From: a virus
IMG/VR virus record: IMGVR_UViG_3300032220_001630
Span: 39,136 to 103,135 of that record
Direction: 5' to 3' (one strand)
Length of the DNA stretch: 64,000 nt
This document shows positions 33,779 through 43,745 of this stretch, piece by piece. Numbering within the stretch: position 1 is the stretch's first letter; each line of letters starts with the position of its first letter. A program made the position numbers and the translations under genes. Under the pieces are notes generated by a model, which did not search any database, was not told the origin of the DNA, and saw only the letters and a list, made by a program, of their open reading frames with translations.

Positions 33779-36436
33779 ATGGCAGATTTTATATCAGATT
33801 TTGGATCTAGTTTGGGAGATAAGGTATTACCTAACGGTGATGCGCTTAATAGAAAAATAGATTTTCAGAGAGATAAGTTTTTAAAAGGTATCTCTAGTAC
33901 CAAGCATGGTAAGAAAGAGGACCCAACGTATCTGCATTTTAAATTTATTTTTGATTTTGGCGATACCTCTTTAATAGACCCTGAAACATTCCTTGCACCG
34001 TCTCCTTTATTCAGACCTTATAATCCTGATGCTTATGAAATTGAGAGGGATGCACAAGGTACTGCTAATTTTAAACTACAGAGTGAAAATAGTATAAACC
34101 TCGACAAATCTCTTTCTGATACTCAGAGACAAGATGAACTTAATAAAATCAATAAACTATCAAGTGGAGAGGAGGGGTTTAAAACAGACATGGATTTTTT
34201 CTATGGTTCTAAGTCTAAAATCGATGATAGAATAGGAGTTGGATTTTATCCTACCGGAGATATAGCTTATATGGGAGCTCAACAGTTCTTATTCCAAAGA
34301 TCTGTTAAGAGGCAACAAATGCTAAAATCCTTCAAGAATGGAATATCATTCATAAACAAGGAATGTCCTTATTATTTTCAAACATTAAGTGGATTAGACC
34401 AAATTCTGAAAAATGATATAGGGAATTATCACAAAAAAATGGGAGCTCCAAAAAGAGCAGGAACCCTGACAATAGATTGTATGGAATCTATTGATATGAG
34501 AATTTTTGGTCTTAGCGAGCTTTACAGAAAAGCAATATATGATTATACTTATCATCGTGCAATGCTTCCTGAAAATCTAAGAAAGTTTAGAATGTGGGTA
34601 GTTGTAACAGAGCTAAGAAATATACAATTAACTTACGGAATAAATGATATATTAAATCCATTCTCTATTCCTTCTGTAGCTCAGGCAGCAAACTTTGCAG
34701 ATAGTTTTAATAGTCAAACTGGTCTATTAAACAATAGCCAGGGCTTATTACAGAAATCTACTAACACTGAGCAACCAGGTAGCGATAAATTTGGAACTTA
34801 TGAAATGGGTCCTTATGCTTTCGTGTATCAATTAGAACAATGTGAATTTGATTTTGATGAGACGTATCCTTCTTATAATAGTATAGATAACAAAGGTGGA
34901 CAAGCTGTTAGCACTAAATTTAAAATACATGTTGGACGAGCTAAAGACTATAAAATTCAGTTTAATCAATTGGCAGACGTCCTTAAAAAAGATGATAACA
35001 TACAGCAGATGGTTTTATCTGATGTGTGGGGAAATAAATCTAGCGCTTATAATGACTATGATTATGTAGGTACAGAAGGACTTGCTCCGATAGATCTTAC
35101 AAATACCCCCAATCCTGCTCAATTCTTTGCGCAGATGGCTTCCAATTTTATAAATAACACTGTAGCAGATCTTAAGAATCAAGGAGTTTCTATTTTACAG
35201 GGCGCTTTATTAGGAAATATTTATGGATTTGGAGGAGTAAATCTAGGGCAAGCAGCATCTAGTGTACAATCGCTAGTTAATACGGTAAAAGGAGGAATTC
35301 CGAATCCGTTCGCTGATAATACCCCACAAGCTAATGGATTTGGAGGTCCTACGGAAAGACAATATCCTACGGTAAATTATGATGTTTATCCTGATGTTCC
35401 TTCTCAGCCGGGGCAGAATTTAGGAAATGTTATTTCTAACACTCCTGGTAATAATTCTCTTTCCTCTGATGTATATGCTAATACACCTGGAACAGATTTA
35501 GGATTACCTGATAGACAATATCCAGCTCCTGGTGGTGATGAATATGCAAATGTACCTGGATCTGATTTAGGTATACCAGGAAGAGTTTATCCTATCCCTA
35601 CTGGTGATCAATATACGGATGTCCCTGGTGTAGATTTAGGATTACCTGATAGACAATACCCTTCTCTGAGTGGAGACGAATATGCAAATGTCCCTGGAGC
35701 TGATTTAGGAGCACCTGGAAGGGTTTATCCAGTTCCTTCTGGCGATCAATATGCAAATGTCCCTGGATCTGATTTAGGATTGCCTGATAGACAATATCCT
35801 CCTTCATCGGGAGACGAATATGCAAATGTGCCTGGGTCTGATCTAGGAGCACCTAATAGAGTTTATCCAGTTCCTACCGGAGACCAATATTCAGATGTAC
35901 CTGGAGCGGATTTAGGATTACCTGATAGACAATATCCCCCTTCAGCGGGAGACGAATATGCAAATGTGCCTGGAAAAGATCTTGGAGTACCCGATAGGGT
36001 TTATCCAGTTCCTTCTGGTGACCAATATGCAAATGTACCAGGATCTGATTTAGGATTACCTGATAGACAATATAATGTGCCACCTACAAAGGACGAATAT
36101 CCAAATGTTCCAGGATCAGATCTTGGAGTATTAGGAAGAGTTTATGATGAACCCACTGGAGACCAATATAAAAATGTACCAGGCTTGGATTTAGGACTTC
36201 CGTCTAGAGAATATAAAACTCCCCCTCCTAAAGATGAATATAGTGACGTACCAGGAAAAGATCTTGGTGTAGTTGGAAGAGTTTATCCAGTTCCGAATGA
36301 AGATGTCTATAATAAAACTCCAGGTACTGATCTTGGATTGCCTGGTAGAACATATCCGGGAGTAGTTGGGGATGAATACACAAACAATCCTCAAATTGAT
36401 TCAATAAATCTGGGCAGGATATATCCTACAGAGTAA
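33779..36436 (+). CDS. Baseplate/tail protein with fourteen C-terminal tandem repeats
   Basis: Residues 1 to about 440 form a globular part with YLHFKFIFDFG, then NKECPYYFQTLSGLDQI, LPENLRKFRMWVVVTELR and YQLEQCEFDFDETYPS. This pattern is typical of conserved tail proteins in large contractile phages, in the place of gp48/gp54. A Gly/Ala/Asn-rich linker follows. From residue 564 to the end, fourteen copies of a 23-24-residue unit (core PGxDLGLPxRxYP) alternate between two types. The repeats are Pro/Gly/Tyr/Asp-rich, without Cys, and could make an extended fibrous arm. It lies between the hub and spike genes. Confidence 0.6.
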   Translation: MADFISDFGSSLGDKVLPNGDALNRKIDFQRDKFLKGISSTKHGKKEDPTYLHFKFIFDFGDTSLIDPETFLAPSPLFRPYNPDAYEIERDAQGTANFKLQSENSINLDKSLSDTQRQDELNKINKLSSGEEGFKTDMDFFYGSKSKIDDRIGVGFYPTGDIAYMGAQQFLFQRSVKRQQMLKSFKNGISFINKECPYYFQTLSGLDQILKNDIGNYHKKMGAPKRAGTLTIDCMESIDMRIFGLSELYRKAIYDYTYHRAMLPENLRKFRMWVVVTELRNIQLTYGINDILNPFSIPSVAQAANFADSFNSQTGLLNNSQGLLQKSTNTEQPGSDKFGTYEMGPYAFVYQLEQCEFDFDETYPSYNSIDNKGGQAVSTKFKIHVGRAKDYKIQFNQLADVLKKDDNIQQMVLSDVWGNKSSAYNDYDYVGTEGLAPIDLTNTPNPAQFFAQMASNFINNTVADLKNQGVSILQGALLGNIYGFGGVNLGQAASSVQSLVNTVKGGIPNPFADNTPQANGFGGPTERQYPTVNYDVYPDVPSQPGQNLGNVISNTPGNNSLSSDVYANTPGTDLGLPDRQYPAPGGDEYANVPGSDLGIPGRVYPIPTGDQYTDVPGVDLGLPDRQYPSLSGDEYANVPGADLGAPGRVYPVPSGDQYANVPGSDLGLPDRQYPPSSGDEYANVPGSDLGAPNRVYPVPTGDQYSDVPGADLGLPDRQYPPSAGDEYANVPGKDLGVPDRVYPVPSGDQYANVPGSDLGLPDRQYNVPPTKDEYPNVPGSDLGVLGRVYDEPTGDQYKNVPGLDLGLPSREYKTPPPKDEYSDVPGKDLGVVGRVYPVPNEDVYNKTPGTDLGLPGRTYPGVVGDEYTNNPQIDSINLGRIYPTE
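35468..36433 (+). repeat. Fourteen 69-72-base coding tandem repeats in alternating pairs
   Basis: Each unit encodes D-x-Y-x-x-x-P-G-x-D-L-G-x-x-x-R-x-Y-P plus a short linker. Odd units tend to start DQY and contain LPDRQYP, and even units start DEY and contain RVYPVP, so the true period is about 46 residues. Two units are one residue longer (units 9 and 11). The last unit is degenerate and ends at the stop codon. Codons differ among copies, so the array is not a recent exact amplification. Confidence 0.9.
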
Positions 36437-36473
36437 AAAGAAACTCATAAATCTTAATCAGGTATAATTAAAT

Positions 36474-37343
36474 ATGTTAATCACAAGAGATAAATTAGTT
36501 AGCAAGGATTTAGATGCAGGCCATTATCTGGGTGTTGTCGTTGACAATAAAGACCCGGAATTTAGAGGAAGAGCTAAAATAAGAGTTTTTGGTACTTTCG
36601 ATGATATAGAGGATGCAGATCTTCCTTGGTCTCACCAATCATTTGAAATGAGCTACGGGCTTGGTGGTGGAAGTGGGAGAATGTCAGTTCCTAAATTGGG
36701 TTCAGTTGTTCATGTTGAATTCAATAATGGAAATATGTATAGCCCTGAATATAAAGCAGTTCAGGAACTTTCCCCAGATTTAATAGAAGAGATAAGAGCA
36801 AGTTACGACGGAGCTCATTCTGTGATCTATGACGGCATAGAAAGACTTAAAATGTACTATACTGTTCAGAAAGGGCTTGTAATCGATTTAAAGGAGTCTA
36901 AAATAATAATTAGGAATGATAATTCTATTCTTATAACTCACGCGGATGATTCTTCGTCTATAGAGTTAAAAGGAGGGAAGATAACTAAGTATGCAGACCA
37001 GGAGATAGAAAATACAGCAGTGACAAGAATAAAGCACTCATCTGAAGAAGTTTGGATGGACGGAAAAACAACTAACCTAGGTCACTCTCCAGTATTTTCT
37101 GCTGTTTGTGCAGAACCCTTATGGGATTTCTTAAAAAAGTTGGCAACCGCAGTAGATGCTAAAATGCCAGCTACTCCAAGTGTAAATTCTACACTTGCCT
37201 CTAGTTTTGAGCAATTAGCAACTAGTCAAACAGTAAGGGTCACAAGGGAAAATTCTCCTGAGGTTCCAACTGTTCCTGCTCAAAATAATTTCCCGGTTTC
37301 TTTACCTGCTACTGGTGCAGCTACCGGAACAACTGGAGGATAA
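36474..37343 (+). CDS. gp5: Baseplate central spike, gp5 OB-fold type without lysozyme domain
   Basis: The N-terminus DAGHYLGVVVDNKDPEFRGR, then KIRVFGTFDDIEDADLPW, is the gp5/VgrG OB-fold of contractile spikes. LGSVVHVEFNNGN completes it near residue 85. The next 120 residues show short beta repeats (LVIDLKESKIIIRNDNSILI) expected of the triple-stranded beta-helix. T4 gp5 has a lysozyme domain between these parts; none is present here. The C-terminus is Ala/Thr/Pro-rich. CAGGTATAATTAAAT just before the start may be a promoter element. Confidence 0.8.
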   Translation: MLITRDKLVSKDLDAGHYLGVVVDNKDPEFRGRAKIRVFGTFDDIEDADLPWSHQSFEMSYGLGGGSGRMSVPKLGSVVHVEFNNGNMYSPEYKAVQELSPDLIEEIRASYDGAHSVIYDGIERLKMYYTVQKGLVIDLKESKIIIRNDNSILITHADDSSSIELKGGKITKYADQEIENTAVTRIKHSSEEVWMDGKTTNLGHSPVFSAVCAEPLWDFLKKLATAVDAKMPATPSVNSTLASSFEQLATSQTVRVTRENSPEVPTVPAQNNFPVSLPATGAATGTTGG

Positions 37344-37344
37344 T

Positions 37345-40300
37345 ATGGCAACAGAAGATAGCATAGGAAGTAAGATAGATCAACTATTAGGTAAAGATTT
37401 TGAAAAATTAACTACCGATGAAATAGTTCAGACTATAATGGGGGAAAAAATAGATATCCCCTATGAGGATTTACAGTCTGAAGATGGATTCAATAAACAA
37501 CTTGAAATTGCAGACAAAGAGGTTGAAGCATTAGTTAAAGGCTTAGAACCAAAAAGTCCACCTATTCCTATGTCCAAAATAGAGGATCTCTCGTGTAAAT
37601 TTGAGGGCGATTCTCTTTATGCACAGATATTAATAGAGAGCATTAAGAAGGATAAATCTGATTTATATTTAGAACTAAAGAAATCTGGTGCCCTTGATGA
37701 AAAAACAATAACACCGGATGATCTTGGTATAAAAAGTTCTATTCCTTCATTAAAGAACGACAGAGAAATAACATCTTCTGGTATAATCAAATTTCTAGAG
37801 AATAATGATCCTTCATTTCTGGACGAAACAAACGAAAGAATTTTTGATAATTTAGACCCACTTTTGGTTGGGAAACCTTCAAACTCTGGATCTAGAAAGA
37901 AAAGAGAATTAAATATACTAGGATTTAAAATTCCTTTGGAATTTATAATGTCTGGTAAAAAAATAGTGCATGTTAAAATATCTGGACCTAAACTCAGCAA
38001 TAAGGAAGCTATAGATAAAATAAATCAAACATTAAGCGAGCAATACAAAAATAGCAAGCCGTGTGATTTTGATGGACTTGACGAAGCATCACAGGATACA
38101 GATAATGGAAATCAAGGGATCCCAGAAACTACAAGGATAGACGACTATGATTCCAATTTTTATCCTGAGGGAGATGATCCGATATTAGACCAAGATTGTG
38201 CACCAGGACTTCCCGAAGATCCTATAACAGGGGATGTCATATTAACAAAAGATGCTTTTGATGATTCTAAAGATGATTTTTGTGATCCTCCAGCTTATGA
38301 TTTTTCAGGATTAAATCCTGACGAACCTGATCCTGAAGCACCTCCAGTGGACGTGGATGCTATCCAAGCTTGTATAGATTCAGCTCTAGAAAAAGCTGAT
38401 AAGATAGACAACAATAGCAAGCTTTTAGGTAGATGGTCAATGATAGAAAAAAATCTCGAGGAGATATTGTATCACTATGAGATAATATGGGAATATCAAA
38501 GAAATTTTACTGAAAAATTTAGGAGTAGAGTTTCATTTAATGATTCAGGTAATCCAACTTCTCCTCAGGCAATAATACAGGCACTAACCTATGATGATCA
38601 ATCTAAGGAGCTAAATCTTCAAATAACAAAATCCCAAACTCTTCTCGATAACGATAAAAATATTTTTCTTCAAAACAATCCTATTTTTACTAGCTCCCTG
38701 TTCAATCTCACAGTTTTAGATTTAGAAGATATAAGTAATTACACACAACAGGAGGGATATAGTTTTATTCAAGATTATATTGATTCTGGGAATTCGATAA
38801 TACAATATGATGATGCGAAAAAGGATTGGCCAATTTCGGATGGTTATACTGAACTTGTCAATAATATACCAGACATAAGAGAGATTATAATTAAGGGAAA
38901 TTTTTTAGATGCTCTAAAAGAACAAAGACAAGAGGTTATTAATCAGAGAAAAACCAATCTAGATTTCTTATCCGATCAAAAAGGTCAAATTGTTACAATA
39001 GATAATATAGATCAGGTTATATCCTCTGCCGTTTACGGACAGGAAATAACCAATGATTCATTTAGAAGAGTATTTGAAAACATATATTCGCCTGGTGGAT
39101 ATGATTCTTATGGATACGATTTTATAAATTCATTAAAGAAATTCTCTGTTAGATTTAAAAATACTTCAGTTGATTCTTCAGATAGCGAATTAAAATTTGA
39201 GGTTTCTTTTATGGATAATTTTGGCCTTCCACTTCCATATAAGAGCACTAAGAAGCCAGGAAAAATATCAATGAAGGGATCTTCTTCAGAGCCTTTAAAA
39301 GAAGTTTCTGAACCTGATACTGAAAAGATAAAGATAGGTAACGAATTTGCAAACAATGGCGGATTGCTATCCAGTTATCCCAAGGACATTTTTAAAAGTT
39401 CTAGCTTTCTAAAGGTGAACAATCTAAAAGATGGACAGACTGATGTCGGAAAATTTTATGATTTCATAGAGAAGATAATTAAAACAAATGATAGTAAAAC
39501 ATCTATCATAAATTATATAAAAACAGAAAGAGGAATTTTATATGGTGAGTTAATTGAAAAATCTGGATCTAACTGGCTATTTTTTAATCCTGAAGAAAGA
39601 GGTGATAATGATGCTAGAGATCCTTCTAAATTAAGGCCATCTAGTTTTACTACCGACGGAGAGCCAAATGAAATCTTCTCAGATTTTTACGGTAACTTCA
39701 AACCTAAATGGGATACCAAATATCAGCAGAATAAATCTTCTTATATAGAACCAGAGATAGCATCTTTAAAAGCTAAAGCATTAAAAGCTGCAGAAGGAGC
39801 TGCAGCCACCGCGAATATTTCAGATTTTATTGCCCTTAGAATTTATAGAAACTATTTTGATATAAAATCGAAGATGGATCAAATAGAAGAAATTCTTCTA
39901 TTTGCTGCACAGAAAAGACAGGAGATACAAGATGGGCTTAGTCCTGAAGCTTTAGAAAAAGAATTCTCTGATATTAAATGTGCTGGAGCTTCCAACGGAG
40001 CAGCTGAACCAGGAGGTAATGACCCAGAAAATTGTCCACCTCCTTGCTGTGGTCCTGCAGGATCAGATTTTAAATCTGGTGGAAATTATTTATTATCTTC
40101 CCCACCAAGTTCAGATTGTCCTACTATATTTCAAAGATGTTGGTGGAAACAATTTTGTAAAGATGTTACTAAGGTTGGACTTCTTCCCTACCCTAACGGA
40201 TTACCCCCGATAGAAAATACTTCCTATTTTTTATCTGCTGGTCCATCAGTTAGACTTGGATTAAAATACTGGCCAGTTGGCTACCTTCCTCCTGCTTTTA

Positions 40301-42468
40301 TACCTATCCCTATACCTAATCCGGTAGACGGTCTTCCTTATATAAGAATACCTCTCCCTATGATATGGACAATTATACCACCTATAGTTATTCCTTTACC
40401 TTTTAATCTAGGAATATTGGTAATCTTTATACCCTTGATAGGTGGATTTATGCCTACACCTCTTGTTTATTTAAAAGAGTTTATCACTGGTAGTTCTTTA
40501 TTTTTAACAGGAATAAGAGGTCCAAGATTTATTCCGAGAAAATCTGATCCGACTTTAAAAGATCCTCTTGAGAAAATTAAACAAGCACTATCTTTTGGAA
40601 TTCCTGATAAGCTTATACCTCTTCCAGGATTTGGTAATGATAATCTAGATTCTCCTATGAGAATCATAACTGATATTCAAAGTAACTTTACTAAGATACT
40701 GGATAGCATACCCCCTCCTGGTGATATAGAGGAATTAAGAGATGTGCAACAAAAAGAGCTGGAAGTAAAAAATAGAATACTTTCGAAAAAGAAAGAATAT
40801 GAAAAAAAGGCTGCATTATTAGATGATCCTGCTCCTAATTTTGATCAAGATAAAGTTGAATTAGATCTTTTACTAAACGAAAGAAAAAACGCTTTAAAAC
40901 AAGTTATAAAGGACTATTTAGATAAAGGTATACCTAATCCTAAGTCTATCTATTTTCCGAAGGATAAGGACAAATTAAAGATCGATATACCGGGTATAGT
41001 AAAGTCATTGAGAATACTAAAAGAGCTTAAAGCTAGTTTTGTTCCAATAACATGTGGCTCTGATATTAATTTTAAGGATGAGATAAGAGAAGTTTTAAAG
41101 CTTGTAAAAATACCAACTCCCCCTAAATACATTTTAGAAAATTTAGATGTTTCTAATCCTAATAAGATATTTTTAAGAATTGATAAAGATCCTAGAACTA
41201 TGAGTGAGGATGAGTTCGAGGACCTTGTTAAGGGGATAAAAGCAACATCCTTAATTATAACACATATCTTACTGAGAGGTAATAAATTTTCTGTTGTTAA
41301 GAAGATTAGAAAAGGTGCATTTTCCATTATTGATGGATGCGATTACCAAGGACAGTTTGCATTTCCTCCAGTAAAGATAACTAATGCAGCTCCTACACCT
41401 CTTAAATTCTTGAAGATTCCTAATCCGATTCTTACTGCTATGTACTTAAGAATAATGGAGGGAATGGCTAAAGCTGATTATACGACAGAAGATTTTTCTA
41501 GATATGTTAGATATGATGGTGAAAATCCATTACTTGTTATAAGGGTTAAGGATCTTAAAAAATTAATATCTAAGAAATTGGGATTAAGTAGAAGAGGCCC
41601 TTTTGATCCAGAAAGACCTTTAGACAGAGAAGAACCTTTAATATCTAAGTTTCCACATCCTGAAGGTCCTTTATGTTGTCTTGAATCACTAAATGGTAGT
41701 TTTGGTAATGCTATTTCTGCTTTTGAAATGCCAACAGTTTTTCCACCAAAATCAGATCAGATAACTCAGACACAAGGTGTTGGTGGTATTATACAAATTA
41801 CTATCCCTGGAGCAGTAATAAAATCTTTTGCTGTAAATGTTATAACCAAATCTCTGGACGCTTTAATTGATCAGCTTTTTCCTGAGATCAACGATATAAA
41901 TTCTCCGAAATTTACAAATCTTCAGCCTCAGGATATACAGAAGATGGTAAGGAATATGATAAGAGAGAATTTCAATCCAGATTCTCCAAACATACCTGAA
42001 TTTTTAAATATTGCAAAAATCCCAATTATTCCTCCCGCAAGACCTACTGACATCATCGAGCAAGCCATAATTGGTATGGGTGCACCACCGCCTGCTAGAA
42101 TAGTCTATTCACTATTCTGGAAATATTTTAAAGGAGTTCCAAAAACTCCTTTATTGGAAAGTATAGTTAGACCTGCTATAGATCTATCTGGAAAGATATT
42201 GCCTAAAATTCCTTGGCCTTTGACAGTTCTTCTAGGAAGAAACGTTGTTAACCTTATTAACCCAATAATTATGTCTGATGACCATCCTTCTTGGAGAAGA
42301 ATGAGTTTGAAAAACACGTATTATGTAATCTATATAGATGAATTTTTAAGGAGTGCAGCAGATGTTTCTGGTCTTTTTAAATTCTTTCTAGGATCTGCAG
42401 ATCCTGTGTATCCTATACCAGAACTCCCATCTGAATTACAAAAAGCGTTTAATGTAAAAAAATATTAA
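37345..42468 (+). CDS. Very large (1707-residue) putative baseplate/tail protein
   Basis: I take ATG 37345 (GGATAAT upstream), one base after the spike gene. The N-terminal 900 residues are charged and mostly helical with acidic Pro/Asp-rich stretches (residues about 270-340). A Cys-rich segment near residues 897-940 (CPPPCCGP, CWWKQFC) leads into a Pro-rich hydrophobic region at about 965-1050 (PAFIPIPIPNP, PLPFNLGILVIFIPLIGGF). The rest is mixed, with more Pro-rich helices. No enzyme motif is seen. Position after the spike argues for a baseplate role. The hydrophobic stretch could insert in a membrane. I do not recognise the family. Confidence 0.5.
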   Translation: MATEDSIGSKIDQLLGKDFEKLTTDEIVQTIMGEKIDIPYEDLQSEDGFNKQLEIADKEVEALVKGLEPKSPPIPMSKIEDLSCKFEGDSLYAQILIESIKKDKSDLYLELKKSGALDEKTITPDDLGIKSSIPSLKNDREITSSGIIKFLENNDPSFLDETNERIFDNLDPLLVGKPSNSGSRKKRELNILGFKIPLEFIMSGKKIVHVKISGPKLSNKEAIDKINQTLSEQYKNSKPCDFDGLDEASQDTDNGNQGIPETTRIDDYDSNFYPEGDDPILDQDCAPGLPEDPITGDVILTKDAFDDSKDDFCDPPAYDFSGLNPDEPDPEAPPVDVDAIQACIDSALEKADKIDNNSKLLGRWSMIEKNLEEILYHYEIIWEYQRNFTEKFRSRVSFNDSGNPTSPQAIIQALTYDDQSKELNLQITKSQTLLDNDKNIFLQNNPIFTSSLFNLTVLDLEDISNYTQQEGYSFIQDYIDSGNSIIQYDDAKKDWPISDGYTELVNNIPDIREIIIKGNFLDALKEQRQEVINQRKTNLDFLSDQKGQIVTIDNIDQVISSAVYGQEITNDSFRRVFENIYSPGGYDSYGYDFINSLKKFSVRFKNTSVDSSDSELKFEVSFMDNFGLPLPYKSTKKPGKISMKGSSSEPLKEVSEPDTEKIKIGNEFANNGGLLSSYPKDIFKSSSFLKVNNLKDGQTDVGKFYDFIEKIIKTNDSKTSIINYIKTERGILYGELIEKSGSNWLFFNPEERGDNDARDPSKLRPSSFTTDGEPNEIFSDFYGNFKPKWDTKYQQNKSSYIEPEIASLKAKALKAAEGAAATANISDFIALRIYRNYFDIKSKMDQIEEILLFAAQKRQEIQDGLSPEALEKEFSDIKCAGASNGAAEPGGNDPENCPPPCCGPAGSDFKSGGNYLLSSPPSSDCPTIFQRCWWKQFCKDVTKVGLLPYPNGLPPIENTSYFLSAGPSVRLGLKYWPVGYLPPAFIPIPIPNPVDGLPYIRIPLPMIWTIIPPIVIPLPFNLGILVIFIPLIGGFMPTPLVYLKEFITGSSLFLTGIRGPRFIPRKSDPTLKDPLEKIKQALSFGIPDKLIPLPGFGNDNLDSPMRIITDIQSNFTKILDSIPPPGDIEELRDVQQKELEVKNRILSKKKEYEKKAALLDDPAPNFDQDKVELDLLLNERKNALKQVIKDYLDKGIPNPKSIYFPKDKDKLKIDIPGIVKSLRILKELKASFVPITCGSDINFKDEIREVLKLVKIPTPPKYILENLDVSNPNKIFLRIDKDPRTMSEDEFEDLVKGIKATSLIITHILLRGNKFSVVKKIRKGAFSIIDGCDYQGQFAFPPVKITNAAPTPLKFLKIPNPILTAMYLRIMEGMAKADYTTEDFSRYVRYDGENPLLVIRVKDLKKLISKKLGLSRRGPFDPERPLDREEPLISKFPHPEGPLCCLESLNGSFGNAISAFEMPTVFPPKSDQITQTQGVGGIIQITIPGAVIKSFAVNVITKSLDALIDQLFPEINDINSPKFTNLQPQDIQKMVRNMIRENFNPDSPNIPEFLNIAKIPIIPPARPTDIIEQAIIGMGAPPPARIVYSLFWKYFKGVPKTPLLESIVRPAIDLSGKILPKIPWPLTVLLGRNVVNLINPIIMSDDHPSWRRMSLKNTYYVIYIDEFLRSAADVSGLFKFFLGSADPVYPIPELPSELQKAFNVKKY

Positions 42469-42528
42469 AAAAATGGAAATCTTTTTATCCTTCCACACTA
42501 AAAACAATAATACAAACTAAAGAAGTAA

Positions 42529-43644
42529 ATGAAAAGAAAAAATTATACTTGCTTCGAATATGAGGCGGGAGAAAGGGAAATACTAGAAAAGAAATATTCT
42601 CAGTATTTTCCTGCGGATCTTCCAAATGATTTTAGTGGAAAAGACTTGACACAGAATTCTTCAGCTAGAGTTATAATTACTCAATTTGATAGCAACTCAG
42701 GAGTTGCAGTAGGAGAAACAATGTTTGGTCAATCTGTCATAATAGATACAAACAAAGAAGAGAAGAGCTTAAGAAAACTTGGATACCCTTCAATCGGTAT
42801 GGAAGCAGGCCAAGTATTAGATGTCGTAATTTATAAAGATCCCTCAGGGACTTTTAACGGATCAGTATCTGCAGGATACGAAAAAGCTCTAAAACAAGAA
42901 TTACATAAATCTATCGTAAAAGAAGATTGCGCATATAGAATAAAAGTTAAATCTGTATGTAATGGAGGTTTCATGGTGGATCTTTCAGGAATAGAATGTT
43001 TTCTTCCTGGTAGTTTAGCAGCTGCTAACAGAATCATGAATTTTGCAGACTATGTAGGGAAAGAACTACACGTAATGATTGAGGTATACGACCAAAGAAG
43101 GGATATATTTGTCGTATCTTTCAAAAAATATCTAAAGAAGATCATAGACTCTGAAGTACAGAATCTTTCTTTCTCTAATAAATATGAGGGAATAGTTACT
43201 GGGTCTTCAAGTACTGGTGTTTTTGTTGAATGGGATGAAATCTTTACTGGTATCGTTCCTTTTGAAGATTCAACAAAAGAATCATTGGATAAATTAAAAC
43301 CAGGAGATTCTTTAAGTTTCTATGTTGTAGATATTAAGAATCCACAAAGAGTAGTTCTTTCTATCACAGAACCAAATGGAAAACTTAAGAATATCCAGGA
43401 ATTGAAAGATTCATCTGAGGATGTTTTAGGAGAAAATTCTGATCTCAAAGTTTATAAAGCAGAAATCTCTAAAGTGAAAACTTTTGGTGTATTTGTTAAA
43501 TTAGAGAACGGACTAACAGGTCTAATAGAAAAAGAAAGATTAGCAAATTCGATTAAAGAATATGAAATCGGACAATTAATAGATTGCTCGGTTTTAAGCG
43601 TTGATCTATCAAATCTTAAGGTTCAGTTAGTAGAAGTAGAATAA
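42529..43644 (+). CDS. Multi-domain S1-like RNA-binding protein
   Basis: About four S1/OB-type repeats are visible in 371 residues. The first (about 45-118) is divergent. The second (about 127-203) has YRIKVKSVCNGGFMVDLSGIECFLPGS. The third (about 214-283) has YEGIVTGSSSTGVFVEWDEIFTGIVP. The fourth (about 308-371) has AEISKVKTFGVFVKLENGLTGLI. Their strand order matches ribosomal protein S1, which recruits mRNA to the 30S subunit. A translation role would suit a phage with few Shine-Dalgarno sequences, but that is inference. A strong terminator follows. Confidence 0.8.
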   Translation: MKRKNYTCFEYEAGEREILEKKYSQYFPADLPNDFSGKDLTQNSSARVIITQFDSNSGVAVGETMFGQSVIIDTNKEEKSLRKLGYPSIGMEAGQVLDVVIYKDPSGTFNGSVSAGYEKALKQELHKSIVKEDCAYRIKVKSVCNGGFMVDLSGIECFLPGSLAAANRIMNFADYVGKELHVMIEVYDQRRDIFVVSFKKYLKKIIDSEVQNLSFSNKYEGIVTGSSSTGVFVEWDEIFTGIVPFEDSTKESLDKLKPGDSLSFYVVDIKNPQRVVLSITEPNGKLKNIQELKDSSEDVLGENSDLKVYKAEISKVKTFGVFVKLENGLTGLIEKERLANSIKEYEIGQLIDCSVLSVDLSNLKVQLVEVE

Positions 43645-43664
43645 ACCCTGTTTTTATATTTGAG

Positions 43665-43697
43665 AAAGAGCTTTACCTTACGTAAAGCTCTTTTTTT
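43665..43697 (+). terminator. Strong intrinsic terminator
   Basis: A perfect 12-bp stem (AAAGAGCTTTAC with GTAAAGCTCTTT) and a 5-base loop are followed by further T residues, giving a T-run of seven. It closes the hub-spike-S1 transcription unit. Confidence 0.9.
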
Positions 43698-43731
43698 GTA
43701 AGTCTCCTTATAAATTTTATATTTCTTCTCG

Positions 43732-43742
43732 TGAATATATAG
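43732..43742 (+). promoter_or_regulatory. Late-promoter-like TGAATATATAG
   Basis: The element lies just after the terminator and ends 3 bases before the ATG at 43746. It is nearly identical to the elements at 46100 and 47296. No Shine-Dalgarno sequence is present. Confidence 0.55.
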
Positions 43743-43745
43743 TGT

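Noticed and set aside
35598-36083. Two minus-strand ORFs with repeated sequence inside the 33779 gene
   Set aside because: They are antisense shadows of the 69-base coding repeats and lack start signals.
35468-36433. CRISPR-like array
   Set aside because: The repeats are coding, in frame, directly abutting and imperfect, with no unique spacers.
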